A DNA stretch of 64,000 bases, from the NCBI GenBank assembly GCA_020439995.1, contig JAGROY010000157.1, positions 1 through 64,000 of the forward strand, written 5' to 3'. The stretch is from Verrucomicrobiia bacterium (GTDB taxonomy: Bacteria; Verrucomicrobiota; Verrucomicrobiia; Verrucomicrobiales; DEV007). Shown here one piece after another: positions 42,959-51,466 of the stretch. Made by a program: the position numbers and the translations under genes. The notes beneath the pieces are model-generated. The model had not been told where the DNA came from, made no database searches, and was given only the letters and a program-made list of their open reading frames with translations. Position 1 is the first letter of the stretch, and the number at the start of each line of letters is the position of its first letter.

Positions 42959-45256
42959 ATGCGTAATCGCATCCCATCCATTGCTCTACTCACGAGCACC
43001 CTCTTCTTTTCCCAACACAACGAAGTTGACGCTGGAAACTGGCAATTCTGGCGAGGGCCGCTCGGAACAGGAACGTCTCTGGAGACATATGAGAAGGGCA
43101 CGTTCAACCCGACTCCAGTGTGGACGAAGGCGGACGCTTTCGGCCGAGGCACACCAATCATCGTCGATGGGAAGCTTTACTCTTACGCGTATCGTCGCGG
43201 TGATGCACCCACCGTACGCGAACCCAACAAACTCTACGATTACCTGCCAGAGATGCTGCTGTGCCTCGACCCAGCCACTGGGGAGAAGAACTGGGAAGTC
43301 GATTTCCCGGAATACATGAGCGACACCGTGTATGACCGCTATGGAATCGGAGCCCCTGGCTACGACCCGGAAACGGAAAATCTCTACCTGCTGACCGCGA
43401 ATGGTCACTTCGCCTGCATCTCGAAGGACGGCAAGATTCTATGGGAAGTGTCAATGATCGAGCAATTCGGTAGCCTTACATTCCCGAACGGACGCACTGG
43501 CTGCCCGATCATCGAGGGTGATCTGGTAATCGTACGCAGAATCACCACCAACTGGGGATCTCAAGGCCCCGCCGCAGACCGCTTTTATGCTTTCGATAAG
43601 CACACCGGAAAACATGTCTGGGCTTCAGAGCCGGGTGTCCCACCTAAAGACAGCTCTTTTTCCACCCCGTATGTTGAGACGCGCAATGGCCAGCGGGTGA
43701 TGTACGCCGGCACAGGCTGCGGAAACCTTGTAGCAATCAACATGCTGACAGGGCAGCCACTTTGGCGCTATCAAATGAGCTACGGCGGCGTCAACTCGTC
43801 ACCTCTCGTCTGGAAAGACCGTATCATCGCCATCCACGGCAAGGAAAATCTGGACACTTCTGAGGAGGGTAGAATGGTCGCCATTCGCATTCCAACAAAA
43901 GTGGTGGGGATGAAGGACGAGGAAATGGTTCTCACAAAAGAGGACGAAATCTGGCGTCTGCCTCTCAATTCATTCTCAAGCTCCCCCGTCCTGCTGAATG
44001 ACCTGATCTACCAGGTAACGAAGACCGGATCACTCGTGTGCGTCGACCCGGACAAGGGCAAGATCCTCTGGGAAGAGAAACTGGCGACTGACAATCTCGG
44101 TCACGCCTCCCCTGTAGCCGTCAATGGCCTGTTGATTGTGCCTTTGTTAGACGGAAACGTCTACGTCATCAAACCAACGGCTGAGAAAGCAGAGATTCTC
44201 CACAAGCTCGACCTCGATGGGGCCTGCAATGGCGCTCCCGCAGTTGCCGATGGCCGCGTTTTTATCGAAACCACGGAGAAGATCTACTGCTTCGCTTTTG
44301 ACACAGGAAAGATCACCTATGCCGAGGAGCCAAAGGTCGAAGCGCTCAAGCCAGGGGCTCCAGTGGCGCTTCAGGCCGTCCCTTCAGAAGTGGCACTACA
44401 TCCCGGTGGAATGGAGAAGATCCAACTCTACTCGATCGATGCGAGTGGTGTCCGCATTGCTGAAGTTCCATCCGCACAGTGGGCAAAATTTGTCCCTCCC
44501 ACCGCAAAGGTGAAAGCCGAGATGGATGCGGAGTTTCGCGCAGGCATGGTCTTGGAAGCGAAGCCAGGTGCAAAGGAATCCGCTGGTGCCTTCAAGGCGA
44601 CTGCGGACGGGCTCTCCTGCGTAATCCGCGGCAGGGTATTGCATGATATCCCTCTTGAGGAAGACTTTGAAAGCTACAAGCTCGTAGTTGATCATCCGAC
44701 GATAGCAGGACTGAAATTCGCCTATCCCGCACTCCCTTGGATCGGTGCCCGCTTCAAGTGGGAAGTCCGCGATATCGATGGCAATAAAGTGCTCGCCAAG
44801 ACGCTCGACCGCGTTCTTTTCCAGCGTGCGATTACCTACATTGGCCACGCTGACGCCTCGAACTACACGATTCAGGCCGACATGATGACCGATGGCAACA
44901 GGAGGATCAAGTCCACCGTTGGCCTCATCAATCAGCGCTACGTTGCCACTCTTGTAGGTAACAAGAATCTTCTGGAAGTGGCATCCAATCATGAACGCTT
45001 TAAAGTATCTCAGGACTTTCCCGTAACTGCGGGCAAGTGGTATACGATGAAAATGCGGGTAGACGTGGGCGACGACGGCAACGGCGTGATCCGTGTGAAA
45101 GCCTGGGACAAAGGCACCGCTGAACCCGATGCCTGGACAATCGAAGTCCCCCACGTGGACGCCAACAAAGTGGGTGCACCCGGACTTTTTGGATACTCGC
45201 CGCAAGCTCAGAAGAGCGTATACATCGACAACCTTAAAGTGACTCCCAACGAATAA
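42959..45256 (+). CDS. Secreted PQQ-type beta-propeller protein with C-terminal laminin-G-like domain
   Basis: 765 residues. Signal peptide MRNRIPSIALLTSTLFFSQH, then GNWQFWRGPLGTGTS, typical of PQQ_2 propellers in PVC bacteria. Blade-like repeats are visible as MLLCLDPATGEKNWEVDF, RFYAFDKHTGKHVWASE, NLVAINMLTGQPLWRYQM, SLVCVDPDKGKILWEEK and DGNVYVIKPTAEKAEIL. From about residue 600 a second beta-sandwich (YTIQADMMTDGNRRIKSTVG to SVYIDNLKVTPNE) resembles a concanavalin/DUF1080-like fold. It is probably a periplasmic or surface binding scaffold; whether PQQ is bound is not clear. A related, shorter gene follows after 43 bp. Confidence 0.85.
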   Translation: MRNRIPSIALLTSTLFFSQHNEVDAGNWQFWRGPLGTGTSLETYEKGTFNPTPVWTKADAFGRGTPIIVDGKLYSYAYRRGDAPTVREPNKLYDYLPEMLLCLDPATGEKNWEVDFPEYMSDTVYDRYGIGAPGYDPETENLYLLTANGHFACISKDGKILWEVSMIEQFGSLTFPNGRTGCPIIEGDLVIVRRITTNWGSQGPAADRFYAFDKHTGKHVWASEPGVPPKDSSFSTPYVETRNGQRVMYAGTGCGNLVAINMLTGQPLWRYQMSYGGVNSSPLVWKDRIIAIHGKENLDTSEEGRMVAIRIPTKVVGMKDEEMVLTKEDEIWRLPLNSFSSSPVLLNDLIYQVTKTGSLVCVDPDKGKILWEEKLATDNLGHASPVAVNGLLIVPLLDGNVYVIKPTAEKAEILHKLDLDGACNGAPAVADGRVFIETTEKIYCFAFDTGKITYAEEPKVEALKPGAPVALQAVPSEVALHPGGMEKIQLYSIDASGVRIAEVPSAQWAKFVPPTAKVKAEMDAEFRAGMVLEAKPGAKESAGAFKATADGLSCVIRGRVLHDIPLEEDFESYKLVVDHPTIAGLKFAYPALPWIGARFKWEVRDIDGNKVLAKTLDRVLFQRAITYIGHADASNYTIQADMMTDGNRRIKSTVGLINQRYVATLVGNKNLLEVASNHERFKVSQDFPVTAGKWYTMKMRVDVGDDGNGVIRVKAWDKGTAEPDAWTIEVPHVDANKVGAPGLFGYSPQAQKSVYIDNLKVTPNE

Positions 45257-45299
45257 ACCATCCGCATCTGTCCAGCCAGCCAGCGAAGCTCACAGTATC

Positions 45300-46847
45300 A
45301 TGAAGAAAGACACTCACCTAAAGCAATACCTCGCCACCATACTCGCCACGGCGACCGTCAGCTCCGCATTCGCGGGAGACTGGCCGCAGTGGGGTGGAAC
45401 TCAGGACAAAAACATGGTCTCGGACGAGAAGAATTTGCCTGCGGAGTTTGATCCCGGAAAGCGTACCCGGGGAACCGAGGACGTTGACCTTTCAACCACC
45501 AAGAACTGCAAATACGTTATTAAATTAGGCTCCCAGACCTACGGCACTCCAACGATCGCTGGAGGGCGAATTCTTGTAGGGACTAACAACGAAACTCCAC
45601 GCGACAAGAACCAGATCGGTGACCGGGGAGTGGTAATGTCTTTCGACGAAAAGACTGGAGACTTCCAATGGCAACTGGTGGTTCCCAAGCTCGGTGCAGG
45701 CAAAGTCTCTGACTGGGAGTTTCTGGGAATCTGCTCATCAGCTACTATCGAAGGCGACCGGGCGTACGTTATTACCAATCGATGCGAAATCGTTTGCCTC
45801 GACTTAAACGGAATGGCGAACGGCAATCAGGGATTTGCCGATGAGGCCAGCTACAGTCTTGATGAGGCAGGCAAACCAGTAGAACCCGCCGCTGCTAATG
45901 CGGACATCTTGTGGACGTATGATATGCGCGGTGAACTGGGGGTATTCCCTCACAATATTGCCAGCAGTTCCGTTCTTATCGTTGGGGACAAACTGTTCGC
46001 CACGACTTCCAATGGGGTCGACTGGACTCACTTGGACATTCCTGCACCCAGCGCACCCAGCCTGGTTTGCCTCGATAAGAACACCGGTGAACTCATCGGC
46101 GAGGAAGCCGCAGGGATAAGCAAGCGCATCCTTCACTGCTCATGGTCATCGCCTGGCTATGCTGAAATCAACGGCACGCCGATGGTTACCTTTGGCGCTG
46201 GCGACGGCTGGTGCTACGGATTCGGCCTGGACACCAAGAAGGATGAGGAGGGGTTCGATGTGCTGAATGAGTTGTTCCGCTACGACGCCAATCCTCCCGA
46301 GTATCGAATCGGCCCGAACGGAGTGAAGAACAAATATGCCGAGCCCGAAGGACCCAGCGAGATCATCGGCACGGCGGTCACCTACAAAAATAAACTCTAT
46401 GTCGGCATCGGCCAGGATCCAGAGCACGGGCCAGGACTCGGAATGCTCAGCTGCATCGACCCAAGCCAACGCGGCGACCTGACTGGGAAAGCCATCTGGA
46501 CTTACAAAGGAATCGAGCGCTCGATGTCCACACCATCGATCGTGGATGACATCCTCTACACCTGCGACTATGCTGGGCGTGTGTATTGCCTGGACGCAAT
46601 GACGGGCAAGCTGTTCTGGAAGTTCGACACCAAGGGCCACATCTGGGGTTCCACTCTGGTAGCCGACGGCAAAGTCTATGTCGCCAACGAAGAGGGCGAA
46701 GTCTACGTTCTCGCTGCCGGCAAAGAGCTCAAAGAGCTGGCTGTTGTAGAATTCCCTTCACCCATCTACTCCAGCCTGGTCGCAGCCAACGGAACGCTTT
46801 TTGTCACCACTCAATCACACCTCTTCGCATTCGCTAACGAGAAGTAA
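45300..46847 (+). CDS. Secreted PQQ-type beta-propeller protein
   Basis: 515 residues. Signal peptide (YLATILATATVSSAFAGDWP) followed by PQWGGTQDKNMVSDEKNLP. Repeats are visible as RGVVMSFDEKTGDFQWQLV, AYVITNRCEIVCLDLNG, SLVCLDKNTGELIGEE, and RVYCLDAMTGKLFWKFDT. The end KVYVANEEGEVYVLAAGKE fits the last blades. It lacks the C-terminal beta-sandwich of its upstream neighbour, 43 bp away, and otherwise looks like a paralogue. No secreted dehydrogenase catalytic motif is seen, so it is more likely a structural or binding propeller than an alcohol dehydrogenase. A strong hairpin follows at 46882. Confidence 0.87.
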   Translation: MKKDTHLKQYLATILATATVSSAFAGDWPQWGGTQDKNMVSDEKNLPAEFDPGKRTRGTEDVDLSTTKNCKYVIKLGSQTYGTPTIAGGRILVGTNNETPRDKNQIGDRGVVMSFDEKTGDFQWQLVVPKLGAGKVSDWEFLGICSSATIEGDRAYVITNRCEIVCLDLNGMANGNQGFADEASYSLDEAGKPVEPAAANADILWTYDMRGELGVFPHNIASSSVLIVGDKLFATTSNGVDWTHLDIPAPSAPSLVCLDKNTGELIGEEAAGISKRILHCSWSSPGYAEINGTPMVTFGAGDGWCYGFGLDTKKDEEGFDVLNELFRYDANPPEYRIGPNGVKNKYAEPEGPSEIIGTAVTYKNKLYVGIGQDPEHGPGLGMLSCIDPSQRGDLTGKAIWTYKGIERSMSTPSIVDDILYTCDYAGRVYCLDAMTGKLFWKFDTKGHIWGSTLVADGKVYVANEEGEVYVLAAGKELKELAVVEFPSPIYSSLVAANGTLFVTTQSHLFAFANEK

Positions 46848-46881
46848 GTGTGACTGGCCGTTGACTTATCGTTTACCCTTT

Positions 46882-46916
46882 GAACAACGGGCAGGCGCGG
46901 CTCCTGCCCGTTGTTC
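46882..46916 (+). terminator. Strong hairpin, terminator-like, without a U run
   Basis: GAACAACGGGCAGG (46882-46895) pairs perfectly with CCTGCCCGTTGTTC (46903-46916), 14 bp around a 7-base loop (CGCGGCT). It is 34 bases after the PQQ gene stop and 35 bases before the DUF3311 start. No T run follows on either strand (GCATTC on the plus side). It could be a factor-assisted terminator, a processing site, or mRNA stabiliser between the two genes. Confidence 0.5.
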
Positions 46917-46951
46917 GCATTCTCATTCGATCGAAATCCAGCCTGACCCAA

Positions 46952-47164
46952 ATGAAGAATCTCATTATCGCTCTAGTTATTGTCCTCGTTGTTCTTCATA
47001 ATGACATCTGGTTCTGGAACGACGAATCACTCCTGTTTGGATTTCTTCCTGTCGGACTCGCCTATCACGCTGCGTTCTCGATAAGCGCGGCGCTACTCTG
47101 GCTCATCGCTTGTAAGGTCGCCTGGCCACATCGCCTCGAACAATGGGCTGACGAACAAGACTGA
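46952..47164 (+). CDS. DUF3311-like small membrane protein
   Basis: 70 residues, starting MKNLIIALVIVLVVLHNDIW, with two hydrophobic segments (residues about 4-20 and 38-57). DUF3311 proteins are small membrane partners of sodium:solute symporters, and here the symporter gene follows after 38 bp. I use ATG 46952; upstream codons are open but overlap the hairpin and are not family-like. It is likely required for assembly or activity of the transporter. Confidence 0.8.
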   Translation: MKNLIIALVIVLVVLHNDIWFWNDESLLFGFLPVGLAYHAAFSISAALLWLIACKVAWPHRLEQWADEQD

Positions 47165-47202
47165 AGTTGTTCTCACTGATTTTCACATCCTGACTTCTTC
47201 TC

Positions 47203-48909
47203 ATGGTACTTTTTATTATCGTTACTTACATGCTGCTCCTACTTGCCCTGGGGCTCATGAGCGGGCGCAAATCTCAGGGCACCAGCAAGGACTTCTTCGT
47301 CGCCAGTCATTCGATCGGCCCGTTCCTGCTCCTAATGTCCGTTTTTGGGACGACGATGACCGCGTTCGCACTGGTTGGCTCCACGGGCAAAGCGTTCGAG
47401 CGGGGCATCGGCACCTACGGCTTGATGGCATCCAGCAGTGGACTCGTCCACGCCGCCTGCTTTTTTCTAATCGGGATTCGACTATGGTCGTTGGGGAAAA
47501 AATATGGCTTTGTCACCCAGATCCAGTTCTTCCGCGAGCGGTTCGAGTCACGTAATTTTGGATTCTTCCTTTTCCCGGTGCTGGTTGCACTGGTGATCCC
47601 CTATTTGCTCATCGGAGTCATCGGCGCTGGCAAAACCATCCAGCCAGTAACTGCCGGTATGTTCAGCTTCTTCAAAGATCCCAATCCAATCATGGACGGC
47701 GGAGTCCCGCCCTGGCTGAGTGGTCTTGTCGTCTGCATCGTTGTGCTCGCATACGTCTTTACCGGCGGATCTCGAGGCGCGGCCTGGGCCAATACGTTTC
47801 AGACTCTGGTGTTCATGATCATGGGAGTCGTCGCGTTCACCTTCATTCTGCGCAGTCTGGGAGGATTGGAAAACGCAGCCAACGTCGTTCCACGAGTCAC
47901 TGACAAAGGAACCGTCGTTCAGGATTACGGTATCAACCCGGAAACCCACAAAGTTGAAAAACTGGCAGAACCAAAAGTGGTCGCCAGCCTGGTGAACAAA
48001 GAGCGGGCCAAAGACCTGGCGGATACACACCCTCATCTCGCCCGTGGCACGGTTGAAGTCGCCTACAAGGCGAAAGTTGACGGCAACCTTGTCGATGCCC
48101 ATCGCGAACTGGGAGTTCCACTTCCAATGTTCCTCAGTTACCTACTGATCCCACTCAGCGTCGGAATGTTCCCTCACCTCTTCCAGCACTGGCTGACCGC
48201 GCGCAGCGCCAAGGCGTTCAAGCTCACACTCGTCGCCCACCCATTGTGTATCATGATCGTGTGGGTACCGTGCGTATTGATCGGTATTTGGGCCTCTGGA
48301 TTGATGCCCTTTGGCATGAATCCAAGTGCTGTACTATCAAAGGTCATCAACGATCTCATTGCCAGCCCCGCCCTCACGGGATTCCTCACTGCCGGTGTGC
48401 TGGCCGCCATCATGTCGTCGCTCGACTCGCAGTTCCTCTGTCTTGGAACCATGTTTACCAATGACATCGTGTTAAGTGGTGCCAGAAAAGACAAGTATTC
48501 CGACAAGCAAATCATCTGGATCGCCAGAGCCTTCATCATCGCCATCGTGGCGATCACTTACATCGTCGCCATGGTTGCGATCAAATCGAACGTCTTTGAC
48601 CTGGCAGTCTGGTGCTTCTCGGGATTCGCCGGACTTACACCAATGGTGATCGCTGCACTCTACTGGAAACGGGCGAACAAATACGGCGGCTACGCTTCAG
48701 TCACCGCCGTCGTGATCACTTGGAGCTACTTTTTCAAAATGGCCTATGACGAAACCGGGAAGCTGGGCGGCGAGTACACCGTCACTGGGGGCGTCATGCC
48801 GGTCACGTTCTGCGTAATCGCGGGTGCCGTCGCAATGATCGCAGTTTCTCTGTTTACACCCAAACCAAGCGAAGAAACCATTCGTAGGTTCTTTCCAGAG
48901 TCATTGTAG
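47203..48909 (+). CDS. Sodium:solute symporter family transporter
   Basis: 568 residues with about 13 transmembrane helices of the SSS (SLC5) family: LLLALGLMSGRKSQGTSKDFFVAS at the start and FGTTMTAFALVGSTG next. Between about residues 230 and 305 there is an inserted hydrophilic loop (RVTDKGTVVQDYGI to DAHRELGVPLP) that is longer than in typical MctP or PutP. The DUF3311 partner precedes it, and the LuxE-like enzyme gene follows after 34 bp. A monocarboxylate substrate would fit the following enzymes, but substrate cannot be read from the sequence. Confidence 0.9.
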   Translation: MVLFIIVTYMLLLLALGLMSGRKSQGTSKDFFVASHSIGPFLLLMSVFGTTMTAFALVGSTGKAFERGIGTYGLMASSSGLVHAACFFLIGIRLWSLGKKYGFVTQIQFFRERFESRNFGFFLFPVLVALVIPYLLIGVIGAGKTIQPVTAGMFSFFKDPNPIMDGGVPPWLSGLVVCIVVLAYVFTGGSRGAAWANTFQTLVFMIMGVVAFTFILRSLGGLENAANVVPRVTDKGTVVQDYGINPETHKVEKLAEPKVVASLVNKERAKDLADTHPHLARGTVEVAYKAKVDGNLVDAHRELGVPLPMFLSYLLIPLSVGMFPHLFQHWLTARSAKAFKLTLVAHPLCIMIVWVPCVLIGIWASGLMPFGMNPSAVLSKVINDLIASPALTGFLTAGVLAAIMSSLDSQFLCLGTMFTNDIVLSGARKDKYSDKQIIWIARAFIIAIVAITYIVAMVAIKSNVFDLAVWCFSGFAGLTPMVIAALYWKRANKYGGYASVTAVVITWSYFFKMAYDETGKLGGEYTVTGGVMPVTFCVIAGAVAMIAVSLFTPKPSEETIRRFFPESL

Positions 48910-48943
48910 TGCGACCCGTATTTTTCAATTCTGATTTTCCTTC

Positions 48944-50002
48944 ATGATCACCGAATCCGAAGCCAACGACCAGCTGGACGCCCATCTCCGCGAGATGGTG
49001 GCGTGGCACTTCTCCCCCGAAACTGGATGCCCCTTCTGGCTGGACTGGGCGGCCAAGCAGGACTGGGATCCACGCGACAAGATCCAGACGTTCGCAGACA
49101 TCAATCTCTTTCCCCACTTCCAGGACGAATGGCTCCGCGACGAAAAAAACGAGCGCTTTGTTCCTAAAGGATTTGGCAACCGGCCGTTCAATATCTTTGA
49201 GACGGGCGGTACTACCGGCCTGCCAAAGCAGCGGATCGGCTGGGACGATTACAAGACCGACTACGAAATGTTCTCTGACCAACTCGAGGACGAATTCTTC
49301 CCGCGTGGAGCCAACTGGATGATGGTGGGCCCTACTGGCCCGCGCCGACTGCGACTGGCGATCGAGCACCTTGCCAATCACCGTGGTGGCAGTTGTTATT
49401 TTGTCGATATGGACCCGCGCTGGGTAAAGAAACTGATTGCCCGCAAGCAGATCGATGAGGTGGAACGCTATGCGAAACACGTCGTCGATCAGGCCGTCGA
49501 GATTCTTAAACACCGCGATATCCAGTGTCTGTTCACCACACCGCGTATCCTTGAGGCCATCGGCGAGCGCACATCGGTTCCCGGGCTTGGCATCAAGGGC
49601 GTGTTCTGCGGCGGCACCACAATGACGCCTCAAGCCGTCCGTTTCTGGGTTGAAGAAGTTCTGGAAGGCAAAGCCCGGCTCGTCCCTACCTACGGCAACA
49701 CTCTGATGGGCCTCGCCTGCAGCGTGCCGCTCGATGAGACCTACAGCGTCACCTACTACGCCCCGCAGCCCCGCGCAGTGCTCCGCGTTGTCGACAGCAA
49801 GCAGACCGACCGTATCGTCGACCATGGTGAATATGGCCGAGTGGAGCTTACCACTTTGACCAAAGAATTCTTCATGCCCCGCTTCCTCGAGCGCGATGAA
49901 GCTATACGCCGCAAACCGCACGCACCTTACCCGTGGGACGGCGTGGGAGACGTCCGCCCGTTCGGCGCCCTGGAGAAAAAGATCATCGAAGGCGTCTACT
50001 AA
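48944..50002 (+). CDS. LuxE/phenylacetate-CoA-ligase-like adenylating enzyme
   Basis: 352 residues, shorter than full acyl-CoA ligases. The AMP-binding P-loop is at about 86-95 (ETGGTTGLPKQ), followed by VPTYGNTLMGLACS near residue 250 and the VGDVRPFGALEKKI end motif. Similarity is to the LuxE acyl-protein synthetase and phenylacetate-CoA ligase group as I recognise it; no CoA-binding domain is obvious. It should adenylate a carboxylic acid. The downstream aldehyde dehydrogenase and alcohol dehydrogenase genes follow at 24 and 9 bp, as in LuxE-LuxC. The acid activated is unknown. Confidence 0.7.
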   Translation: MITESEANDQLDAHLREMVAWHFSPETGCPFWLDWAAKQDWDPRDKIQTFADINLFPHFQDEWLRDEKNERFVPKGFGNRPFNIFETGGTTGLPKQRIGWDDYKTDYEMFSDQLEDEFFPRGANWMMVGPTGPRRLRLAIEHLANHRGGSCYFVDMDPRWVKKLIARKQIDEVERYAKHVVDQAVEILKHRDIQCLFTTPRILEAIGERTSVPGLGIKGVFCGGTTMTPQAVRFWVEEVLEGKARLVPTYGNTLMGLACSVPLDETYSVTYYAPQPRAVLRVVDSKQTDRIVDHGEYGRVELTTLTKEFFMPRFLERDEAIRRKPHAPYPWDGVGDVRPFGALEKKIIEGVY

Positions 50003-50026
50003 CTCACTCCCAGCAGTCCCACCGCC

Positions 50027-51457
50027 ATGCTACCAGAAATACCGATCTTAAGACTGGGCAAAGTCTACCAGAGTCTCGATTTACAGGACGTCAAAGCTGT
50101 GGCCACTGGAGAGCCAGTGGCCAAGGTCTCGTTTGCAAATGACGGCCTGGTCAAGAGTGATCTGCGACGGATGGATGAGGCGCGCGATGTACTTCGCAAG
50201 GTGCCCTGCCAGGAGCTGCTGGATATCACAACAAGGGCCGGGGAGATTTTCCTCAATGATACCCTGCCTCTGGGTGCCGATGGCTCAACGCAGAGCCCGG
50301 ACGACTATCTTGCCCAGCTGGCGGCCACCAGTGGACTCCCCCATACTCTGATCCGCATGAACATGCAGCGGCTCGGCAACATTTTTGGTCAAGTTGGTAC
50401 CATTCTCCAGGGCCTGACCCGCGGTCTGGATCTATCGGTTCTCGACAAAGGATACGGTGAGCAAATGGGCGTGCCCGTCAGCTTCAATGCGGTGACCAAT
50501 TGCCTGGGTGTCATCATGCCGAGCAACTCTCCCGCAGTGAATGCGCTGTGGATTCCTTCGATCGCGATGAAGATCCCGGTCGTCATCAAGCCTGGTCGCG
50601 AGGAACCGTGGACACCATGGCGGGTCATTCAATCATTCATCAAGGCGGGTTGCCCGCCAGAAGCTTTCAGCTATTACCCCACCTCGCACGAGGGCTCGGG
50701 TGCAATTATTCGCCGTGCTGGTCGTGTCATGCTGTTTGGTGATGACAGTACTGTCGCACAGCACGCGAACGATCCGCGTATCGAAGTTCACGGTAGCGGG
50801 CGCAGCAAGATTCTCATAGGCGAAGACAAAATCGAAAACTGGCGGGACTACCTCGACGTCCTGGTGGAATCTGTCAGCGCCAACAGCGGACGCAGCTGTA
50901 TCAATACATCGACCATCGTGGTTCCGAAATACGCCGACGAAATCGCCAAAGCAGTGGCAGAAGCCCTTGTCGACATGCGACCGCTCGCCACTGACGATCC
51001 GGCAGCAAAACTGTCCGGCTTTGCCAATCCGAAGTTTGCCGAATGGATTAGCGAAGCAATCGACGGCGACCTCGAAAGTGGCGGTGCGATTGACGTCTCT
51101 GCCACGATTCGGCCAGACGAGCGCTACCAGACACGCGACGGCATGCACTACCTGCTGCCTACCATCACACGCTGCAAATCATTCGAAGACCCGCTAGCCA
51201 ACAAGGAATACCTGTTCCCTTTCGCCAGCGTCGTTGAGCTCGATCAGGCCAGCATGCTCGATCAGATCGGACCTTCGCTGGTCGTCACCGCGATCACCGA
51301 AGATCAGGACTGGATCACACGGCTTCTCGAATGCCCGGACATCGACCGATTGAACGTGGGCCCGCACCCGACCAATCGCGTGCAATGGAACCAGCCGCAC
51401 GAAGGCAACTTGTTCGAGTTCCTTTACCGCCGACGCGCGATTCAAGTGGCCGTCTAA
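50027..51457 (+). CDS. Aldehyde dehydrogenase-superfamily acyl reductase (LuxC-like)
   Basis: 476 residues of the ALDH superfamily. The nucleotide-binding part includes CLGVIMPSNSPAVNALWIPS and IPVVIKPGREEPWTPW. The catalytic Cys is in SANSGRSCINTSTIVV, with the later motif KEYLFPFASVVELDQ. It lacks the classic FTGS sequence (here VMLFGDDSTV). I read it as an acyl-group reductase that accepts the adenylated or thioester product of the upstream enzyme and gives an aldehyde, by analogy with LuxC; an ordinary CoA-acylating aldehyde dehydrogenase is the alternative. Operon spacing: 24 bp before, 9 bp after. Confidence 0.75.
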   Translation: MLPEIPILRLGKVYQSLDLQDVKAVATGEPVAKVSFANDGLVKSDLRRMDEARDVLRKVPCQELLDITTRAGEIFLNDTLPLGADGSTQSPDDYLAQLAATSGLPHTLIRMNMQRLGNIFGQVGTILQGLTRGLDLSVLDKGYGEQMGVPVSFNAVTNCLGVIMPSNSPAVNALWIPSIAMKIPVVIKPGREEPWTPWRVIQSFIKAGCPPEAFSYYPTSHEGSGAIIRRAGRVMLFGDDSTVAQHANDPRIEVHGSGRSKILIGEDKIENWRDYLDVLVESVSANSGRSCINTSTIVVPKYADEIAKAVAEALVDMRPLATDDPAAKLSGFANPKFAEWISEAIDGDLESGGAIDVSATIRPDERYQTRDGMHYLLPTITRCKSFEDPLANKEYLFPFASVVELDQASMLDQIGPSLVVTAITEDQDWITRLLECPDIDRLNVGPHPTNRVQWNQPHEGNLFEFLYRRRAIQVAV

Positions 51458-51466
51458 ATCCTACGG

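Noticed and set aside
48854-49921. 355-aa minus-strand open frame over the LuxE-like gene
   Set aside because: Antisense shadow; the plus strand has the AMP-binding motif and tight operon spacing.
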